In this document: piece by piece, positions 57,841-64,000 of the stretch
Numbering within the stretch: position 1 is the first letter of the stretch
How the letters are laid out: each line of letters starts with the position of its first letter
Source: Euonymus europaeus
Lineage: Eukaryota; Streptophyta; Magnoliopsida; Celastrales; Celastraceae
Direction of reading: 5' to 3'
NCBI GenBank assembly: GCA_963580455.1
Contig: OY756969.1
Location: 8,385,501 to 8,449,500 of the forward strand
Length of the DNA: 64,000 nt
Notes under the pieces: generated by a model
What the model was told of the DNA's origin: nothing
What the model saw: the letters and a program-made list of their open reading frames with translations, nothing else
Database searches by the model: none
Made by a program: the position numbers and the translations under genes

Positions 57841-58725
57841 TAGGTAGGGGTGTGAGATCCCAAGTGTGATTTTTCTCTAAAGCTTTCATTTCATCCTCCA
57901 TGGCTTTACACCAATTACTATCTGTCACAGCTTGATTATATCTAGAAGGTTCTGGCAGTTTGATAATAGCAGCTAAAAAAGGCATATCATGATACTGTAA
58001 ATCAGATAAAAGTGATACATGGTTGCAAACATAATCACTTAGATATGCGGGTGCTTTTCTAATTCTAGTTTGAGAAGATATTTTTTGAGAAAGATCATTA
58101 TTCACTGATGGTAGCATAAGAGATATAATGTGATCAGGTGTGTGATCATGAGACTGCTTAATTGTGTTATTGTTGTATTGAGTTTTGAAAGGGAATTGCT
58201 CTTCTTGGAAATGCACATCCCTTGAGGTGAAAATTTTATGAGTGGTAATATTTAGGAGTTTATAACCCTTGGTTCCCACAGGATATCCTAGAAGAACACA
58301 AGGAACTGCCTTTGGCTGAAACTTAGAACTAGGTTTATTATCTTTTGCTATGCAATAGCATCCAAAGACTTTCAAATTTGAATAATCAACAGGTTTATTA
58401 TAAAGTAATTGGTAAGGAGAAAGTTTATCTAAAACTTTATTAGGTAACCTATTAATTAGATGAACTGATGTATGAACACAAAAAGACCAGAAATCATCAG
58501 TTAAACCACTATGAATTTTCAAGGTCCTTGTCATGTTAATTATATGCCGATGTTTCCTTTCAACCACTCCATTTTGTTGGGGTGTGTAAGGAAAACTTGT
58601 TTGGTGTATGATTCCTTGCTCTAAGAAATAATCCTTCATCATAAATTCTTTGCCATTGCCACTCCTAATCCATTTAGGTTTTTTGTGAAATTGGGTTTGA
58701 GTGTAGTTTATAAAGGCTTTGATAT
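57812..58725 (-). pseudogene. Copia integrase, second catalytic Asp replaced by Gly
   Basis: Open from 58642 to 57812: MMKDYFLEQGIIHQTSFPYT, PQQNGVVERKHRHIINMT, FWSFCVHTSVHLINRLPNKV and VFGCYCIAKDNKPSSKF, then LLGYP. The catalytic Glu (VVERKHR) is present. Just upstream in the same frame the usual RSDNGKEF block reads RSGNGKEF near 58650-58665, so the second Asp is Gly. The tail continues to WCKAMEDEMKALEKNHTWDL, which starts the polymerase linker. The stop at 57812 is premature. Confidence 0.9.
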
Positions 58726-58729
58726 AACC

Positions 58730-59035
58730 TCATGTTTGGTCCTTAGATTGCATTAGATAAATCCATGTGAATCTAGAAAAATCATATACAATTGTTAAAA
58801 AATAGTTGAAACCATCTAATGATGTGGAAGAACTAGGACCCCAAATATCTAAGTGGATCAAATCAAATATTTCATTAGAAGTGTTGGTACTAATACAAAA
58901 GGATTTTCTCTTCATTTTCCCTAGAAAGTAATCTATACATTCTAAGGGCTTGTCTCGAAAAAGATCTGGAAGAAGTCTAGAAACTTGATCTGAAGGATGT
59001 CCTAACCTCAAATGCCATAGCTGTGTAGAGTTCAC
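58730..59035 (-). pseudogene. Copia GAG-pre-integrase and integrase start
   Basis: STQLWHLRLGHPSDQVSRLL carries the two His of the HHCC site. In CIDYFLGKMKRKSF the second Cys is Tyr. HLDIWGPSS keeps the first catalytic Asp, followed by FLTIVYDFSRFTWIYLMQSK (family: VDDFSRFTW). A stop at about 58730 splits it from the rest of integrase. Confidence 0.88.
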
Positions 59036-59124
59036 AAAATGTCTAGGTGAGTCAGACTTTGAAGAGTTGTTCTAAGAGTTCACAAAAATGCTTAGGTAAA
59101 TCTGACTTTGAAGAATTGTTGAGT
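59029..59124. repeat. Imperfect 48-bp tandem duplication inside pol
   Basis: AGTTCACAAAATG(T)CTAGGT at 59029 recurs as AGTTCACAAAAATGCTTAGG at 59077, each followed by a GTCAGACTTTGAAGA-like word. The offset is 48 bases, a multiple of three. It duplicates a piece of the protease-integrase linker and the second copy has diverged. Confidence 0.85.
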
Positions 59125-59465
59125 AGATATAGACCTCCACTGATCGTTCCCACCCCAGTCTTCTTCAAGGTGTTTAGTGCCTGCACATGACAGGACTGTT
59201 TGGTAAAAATGACAGAAATGTCATTGTCTTTAGTCAGTCGTGATACTGATATGAGATTAAAAGCAAATGTTGGAACACATAGGACTTTAGGTAACATCAA
59301 ATCATCTCCTATTTTAACTCTACCAATGTGTGTGATTTTGTGTTTGTCTTCATTTGGTAGAGTGACATGCGAATTAACAACAAATGATGTAGTATGAAAC
59401 AAAGATTTATCACATATAACATGATGTGAAGCACCACTGCCAATGACCCATTTACCAACATGCTT
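59052..59465 (-). pseudogene. Copia aspartic protease, catalytic Asp replaced by Gly
   Basis: The minus strand reads KHVGKWVIGSGASHHVICDK, where relatives have WVIDSGASHH; the active-site Asp near 59440 is Gly. It continues FHTTSFVVNSHVTLPNEDKH and KVLCVPTFAFNLISVSRLTK, the usual V.(H/C)VP.F..NL(L/I)SVS(R/K)L block. The frame is open to 59052, so the copy lost enzyme activity by substitution rather than by a stop. Confidence 0.9.
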
Positions 59466-60847
59466 AGGAAAATTAGGAGTGATGTTACCTGATAGGGAAG
59501 ATGCAGTAGCTAAACAATGACCTTCAACTATTTTTTCTGAATTGCTTGTTTTATTTTTGAGAAAAGCTAATAGCTGAGAGCATTGATCTTTCGTGAGAGT
59601 AAGAGAGGCATTAGAATCAGTGTCAGCTGGAGTGTGAGAAACCTGATTAGCAGAGAAACTTTTATTGTTGGTTTTCTATCTCTTGGAATTGTTGTTAGGA
59701 TAACCATGAAGTTTGTAGCATTTGTCGATAGTGTGATTATCCTTCTTACAGTAATTGCAGAAAAGAGTATCCTTGCTATTTTGAGACCCTTTGTATTGAC
59801 CTTATCCATTCCTTTTAGGTTTGTCTGAATCCTTGGAGAAGTTCTTAAAATTGCTTTTGTTGTTAATGTTGTAAGTAGTCTGTTGCAGCATCATTGCTAA
59901 GGCTTCTGTGGTGAGGGACTTGTCATGTTGTTGCATTTTCTGCTTTCTTTCCTCTTGAAGAATAATCTGAAAACCTCTGTCCACTGGTGGAAAGGGATCC
60001 ATGATAAGGATTTAGCTAGTAACATTGTTGAAGTAGTCATTTAGTCCCATAGGAAATTGCATCATTCTTTCTACTCTTTCTTATCCAATATAGGAGATAA
60101 AACATCACAGGAACACTTTCCACACTTGTAAGCTGCAAGAGCTTCATAATCCTGCAACTCATCCCATATCCCTTTGATTATGTTGTAGTAATCAGTCACA
60201 GTTAGAACTCCTTGCTTGATGGTGGCTAGATCTCTTTTAAGCTCATAAATACGAGTCCTGTTGGAAGTTGAGTAACGATTTTTTCAATCTAACCACAGCT
60301 CCTTTGCTGTTTTCTAGGTTGACATACTGACAAGAATTTGAGAAGATACATTGTTGGCTATCCATGCCTTGATAAGGCTATTGCCTTACTTCCACATCAT
60401 ATAGTTGGGATCATGTTTTGGAGGAGCAGAAAGAGATCCATCAATGAAACCTTGTTTGTTCCTGATTTCAAGAGCATTGAGAATGCTGGAACTCCAAATA
60501 TGATAGTTGCATCCAGTGACCTCCACAGAGGTTACTTTGTTGAGAGAAAAGTCAGTAGGCAGAAAGTTGTATGGATTTATGAAGGGGTTGTGATGTTGAG
60601 TATGAGAATAAGTATAAGATGGAATAGTAGAGAAGATGAGTGGTGTAGGTAAAAGTGGTGGAGCCACAGAGGGTGCTAAAGTTATGGAAACTGGCAAAGG
60701 AGGGTCAACTTGTGACACCATAGATACAGTGGAGAAGCTTTCTGCAGGTGCAGATGAAGCTGTTCTCATGAAATTGGCAACCTCAGTAAGAGCTGCACTT
60801 ACCCTTGATGAAACAAGGTTATTTTCTTGATGATTTTGAGGATCCAT
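59466..60847 (-). pseudogene. Copia gag (Retrotran_gag / UBN2-type)
   Basis: The ATG at 60847, ten bases after the primer site, begins MDPQNHQENNLVSSRV. The open frame runs to 60386 and includes KVTSVEVTGCNYHIWSSSIL and FIDGSLSAPPKHDPNY, matching the L.G.NY..W...I..AL..K...GF(I/V)DG entry of this gag group. Downstream, in broken frame: WIANNVSSQILVSMS, YELKRDLATIKQGVLTVTDY and CKCGKCSCD. Near 59700-59760 is a knuckle of the YCKKDNHTIDKCYKLHGYP type. Several stops and frameshifts lie between 60386 and 59800. Confidence 0.87.
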
Positions 60848-60852
60848 GTCCA

Positions 60853-60864
60853 GCTCTAATACCA
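60853..60864 (-). promoter_or_regulatory. tRNA-iMet primer-binding site
   Basis: The minus strand reads TGGTATTAGAGC, one base off the perfect TGGTATCAGAGC, directly at the LTR end. Confidence 0.85.
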
Positions 60865-61241
60865 TGAAATATATTAATATACTGTGTAAGATCAGAACAT
60901 AAGTAAGAAGAAGAAAGAATAAAATGTAGAAGAGAGAGACTGAGAGAGGAAGAAGAAAGCCAAGAACTAGTGTTATTGACTTAAGGAAAAACAAACACCA
61001 GAGTTCAACAATATAAATACAACATGTGCAACGGTCATAAGGATTTGACCCAAGCAATAAATGAAACACACCAGCCAAATGTACGGCTTAAATTGAAACT
61101 TCAAATATCAAAAGATGAGATGAAACGCTCTGTTTTACTAAGTCACTAAAGCTACCCATTTGAACAATGAAACCTAGCATCTTCCAAAACCACGAGCTTT
61201 ACTCCCGCAGCCATGGCGCCAAGACTGTACTCAACATATTA
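60865..61241 (-). repeat. 5' LTR of the minus-strand copia element (377 bp)
   Basis: It pairs with 56038-56415 and is followed on the right by the duplication ATCTT. Taking the flanking duplication as the guide, the minus-strand LTR starts TAATATGTTG rather than TG, and ends TATTTCA. Confidence 0.92.
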
Positions 61242-61246
61242 ATCTT

Positions 61247-62300
61247 TAGAATAATAGTAAGCCTTCAAATCTTGAAATCTCACTTCCGAACACCCACTTC
61301 CTTCAACTTATTTAAAACTAAGCTACAACTTATTTGACTTCTCGTCTTGTTATTTTAATTTTGATTCCTTGAAACGGTCTTCTCCGGGGACATTTCTCCC
61401 CTTTGCAACTCCCTTGGCAAAATCTTCGTCTCTGCATTCGTGAGTGAGAGTTGGAGAGGGAGAGAGTGATCTACAATCGCATGGTTAGGATTAATTTAGA
61501 CCAACTAGGGTTACAAGAAGAGGGTTGGGGTATTTTAATAGTGAGGTTTTTTTTATATTAAAGGGGTGTCAGATGACAAACGTAGTGTTCACCTATTTTT
61601 TATATTGAAAAATTCATCATATATTCTATCTTAGTGGATATACAGAGAAAAGGTCAAAAAGAGTCCTTCATAAGCTCATTTACCAATTCTCTATTTTTTT
61701 TAGAAGAAAATGATTATATTAAAAAATCAACATTATATCATGATTGAGAACCTACTTAACTGAAGAAGGGACATCCTTTGGGATGAAAACAAAGTCATCA
61801 AAAGACAAGGGACCCGACTGAGCTAAACAATCAACAACCTGATATTATTACCCCTTGGGTTATGGTCGATACTTATTTATCAGAAGAAAACTTGAAAAAA
61901 TTAAATACCAATTGGTTTCACCCAATTGCAAGTGCATGGTTGTAAGACAGTAAATAGTGAAAATGATCACATGGACTGTTGGAAAAGGCAAATGAATGAA
62001 AAAATAGTGTTGAATTAATTTGGATGCTTCAATTAAAGGTGACAAAATTAAATAGCTAAAATTAAATTATTTGTTGAACAATGGATGAAAATTAGTTTGA
62101 CTTTGGCTTGATCAACTACCCCTATCTGTCCACACAAAGCAATATGCAATTACACAAATTAACAATTTAATGAAGTCAATTGAAAGACTTTGGTTAGTTC
62201 GATCAATTGGATTTCCCTAAGCAACAATATGACTTTGGTCTAACTCAAGGTGTTTTCTCATCAAAGGAGTCTTGGTTGGTCTACACCAAGAATTTCCTGA
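61247..62300. other. Spacer, no gene recognised
   Basis: A mixed region with a GC-richer start (CTTCTCCGGGGACATTTC, about 61379) and AT-rich remainder. No domain-bearing ORF on either strand. The flanks of the copia element (before 56033 and after 61246) should be read together as the pre-insertion site. Confidence 0.45.
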
Positions 62301-63090
62301 TGTAACACCTGACCCAAAATACTAACATTTGGAACACTTTAAAGCATGAAAATTAGTGTTTTTAGAAGTGTCATGAGTGGTGGGGGGCGCCTAGGCATAA
62401 TCAATTTGAGCCCAGGACTGAAATAATTGGGTGGGGAAAATTTTGAAAATAGGGAGTGCGCCTAGGTGTGATCCAGGACATGTCTTGTTTTTTTGCCAAC
62501 GAAAAATTTGTCTTAGTAAATTTTTCATGGACAGGGCACCTAGGAGTGTGCAAAATGTGCCTAGCTACAAATCGAGATTTCTTCAGACTTTAAATACGCT
62601 AAACAAAGAGGTAAATTAGGGTATTATCTGGAAAAAAAAATCCTAGAGTGAAAAGAAGAGAAAAGTAGAGAGAGAAGGGGTGATTGCTTGAAGATTAAAG
62701 CTTGGATTGAAGAGTTTAAGGTGATTATACAAGATCAAGGAAGAATTTCTACAACTTGAGGTAAGATTTTCCATGATTTAGAAATCTAGGTTTTCACTAG
62801 ATTTTGGAGAAATTTTGATAGGATTGATTTAGGGTTTAGATAGACTTGATTAATACTTATTTATTATTCATTTATTAGGTTTAATAGTTGATTTGAAGTT
62901 CAAGAACAATTTGTTTAAGATTCAAGGATTTTGATAAATCATAGAGAGAGAAAGGTGAGTTTCTTCAGACTTTGATTTAATTAGTTGATGTTAGATAAAT
63001 TGAATCTATGGGTGGAATGAAATGAGTTCTAGCTTTTCATTGGTTAGGTTTGGAAAGTTAGAACCCTAGAATCTGAATTTTTGATAATTA
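62301..63090 (+). repeat. LTR of a Ty3/gypsy element (chromovirus-like start), right end uncertain
   Basis: TGTAACACCTGACCC at 62301 resembles the TGTAACACC(CC) start of chromovirus LTRs. The sequence before it has no purine tract, so this would be a 5' LTR. A pair of similar words, GGGGCGCCTAGGCATAATC (62376) and GAGTGCGCCTAGGTGTGATC (62455), lies within. No primer-binding site is visible before gag. Either the LTR-gag junction is deleted or the boundary is elsewhere. Confidence 0.45.
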
Positions 63091-63099
63091 CTTTACAAC

Positions 63100-63420
63100 T
63101 AGGGTATGTACTTACGATGAGATTGTGGAGATGGCACTTGATTTCGAGCAAAGTGAGTGTAATGATGCTCAGAGGAGTCGTCCAGATTTGGGAGTTAGTG
63201 GTGGTGGTGGAAGTAGTAACAAGAGATGGAAGACTGATCATTTCACAACAAAGGGGGACTATGGCAAAGGTCTTAGGCCACAAAGTGGCAAATTGACAGA
63301 CTTCAAGTTTGGGAAGGAGTTGTACAAGAAAGACTAGTGCAAGACCACTAGACCTAGATGTTTTAGATGTGGGTTGATTGGTCACAAGAAGAATGGGTGC
63401 CCATAGAGTGGTAGAGGCGC
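63100..63420 (+). pseudogene. Ty3/gypsy gag fragment with CCHC zinc knuckle
   Basis: The frame reads YDEIVEMALDFEQSE, a Gly/Ser-rich stretch, NKRWKTDHFTTKGDYGKG and FGKELYKKD, then a TAG at 63335-63337. In the same frame it continues RCFRCGLIGHKKNGCP, a proper CX2CX4HX4C nucleocapsid knuckle, and ends at a TAG in 63404-63406. The layout of basic linker, knuckle and Gln-rich tail suits chromovirus gag. The N-terminal capsid-like part is missing, so this is a truncated copy. Confidence 0.75.
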
Positions 63421-64000
63421 ACAGCAAGCACAAGCACCGCAACTACCTGGTTTATTATATCTAGTGTCGACTCATGGGCATGCTTTCACATTGGGACATC
63501 AAGAGACTCCTGAAAAACCCCAACTTCATAAGAGGTATCTTCGTGACTATTAGTTGTTTGGGCATGAGTGTCGTTCGATTAGGGAGTTCCTTTTAAATTT
63601 GTAGATAGGATTTTGGATTGAGAGTGTTGGGAATATGGGTAACAATTGCGATGTTGGACTAGTATAATAATGCATTTAAGTTAATATCAGGAGAGCTGTA
63701 GTTTATGCTCGATGACTCGACTGTGTTGTGGAGCATTGGATCAATGATAAGGAAGGTTATGGATGAAAATAAATAGATTACTTCATAATACTAAGGCAAG
63801 TAGGAAATGTGGTTGAGTTAGATCGAGAGTTATAAGTCATGATGTGTTTGAGGAATGATATAGAAGAGTTGAAGGTTTGGGGTCAAAATGGATCATTAAT
63901 GGATGGATGAGGGTATACTATCAAGAAGGTCCCAAGGTTGAGTGTGATACCATTAGTGCGAGTCTAGGTATATTTACCATGACGTAGGAGAAACGACTTG
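63421..64000 (+). other. Probable gypsy internal sequence, decayed
   Basis: After the knuckle comes QQAQAPQLPGLLYL and a second knuckle-like tail (LFGHECRSIREF) near 63555, then frames closed by many stops up to the window end. It plausibly continues the gypsy element towards pol, but no protease or polymerase motif is readable. Confidence 0.35.

Larger units (their letters stand above)
56038..61241 (-). mobile_element. Ty1/copia retrotransposon with both LTRs, 5.2 kb, minus strand
   Basis: LTRs at 56038-56415 (3') and 60865-61241 (5') enclose gag-pol on the minus strand. A perfect 5-bp duplication, ATCTT, flanks the element (56033-56037 and 61242-61246). By eye the LTRs differ at about 12 of 378 positions (about 3%), making this the younger of the two complete copia copies. 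Gag with a YCK..H..D.CY.LHGYP-type knuckle suggests the Ale/Ivana/Oryco side of copia rather than Tork; the lineage is not resolved. Catalytic residues of protease and integrase are mutated. Confidence 0.93.

Noticed and set aside
63044..63442. Minus-strand open frame of 132 codons
   Set aside because: It is the antisense shadow of the plus-strand gag fragment with the CCHC knuckle.

Overview
The window is nuclear DNA of a flowering plant, probably a eudicot. The evidence is two intron-containing plant-type genes, GT-AG introns, AT-rich spacers, and dense decayed Ty1/copia and Ty3/gypsy elements with plant hallmarks (initiator-tRNA-Met primer sites, a chromodomain gypsy, Tat-type gypsy, a plant mobile domain protein). 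I cannot name the species. About three quarters of the window is transposon-derived and almost every element is broken.

Layout. 0-2.5 kb: a minus-strand chromovirus-type gypsy LTR with a polypurine tract and chromodomain on one side and a primer-binding site on the other. 2.7-3.1, 7.6-7.85 and 14.6-15.2 kb: related minus-strand LTR-like sequences. 3.1-7.6 kb: 5'-truncated copia element with its 3' LTR. 9.9-10.6 kb: non-autonomous hAT-like element with a perfect 8-bp target duplication. 11.9-12.1 kb: phosphoglycerate kinase pseudogene fragment. 16.4-21 kb: minus-strand Tat-type gypsy remnant (gag and protease) with a 97-bp tandem array and a plus-strand ORF fragment. 21.8-22.4 kb: solo LTR with intact ends and a 5-bp duplication. 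26.2-40.7 kb: long plus-strand Tat-type gypsy remnant, interrupted at 33.06-37.73 kb by a two-LTR copia element and carrying a minus-strand plant-mobile-domain ORF before its polypurine tract and 3' LTR.

42.6-48.9 kb is the gene island. A seven-exon pirin gene lies on the plus strand. A two-exon Rab GTPase of the RABA5 type lies on the minus strand. The genes converge, and both reading frames look intact.

49.2-55.3 kb: SIRE-like copia remnant, itself interrupted by a probable chromovirus solo LTR. 56.04-61.24 kb: minus-strand copia element with both LTRs and a perfect 5-bp duplication. 62.3-64 kb: the start of another gypsy element with a zinc-knuckle gag.

I see no CRISPR array, operon, rRNA or convincing tRNA gene. 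The most interesting point is structural. The 26-40 kb Tat remnant appears to carry an antisense plant-mobile-domain gene between pol and the 3' LTR, and the 16-21 kb Tat remnant has an analogous antisense ORF next to a 97-bp satellite-like array. Calls rest on reading the sequence and on remembered family features; no database search was possible.
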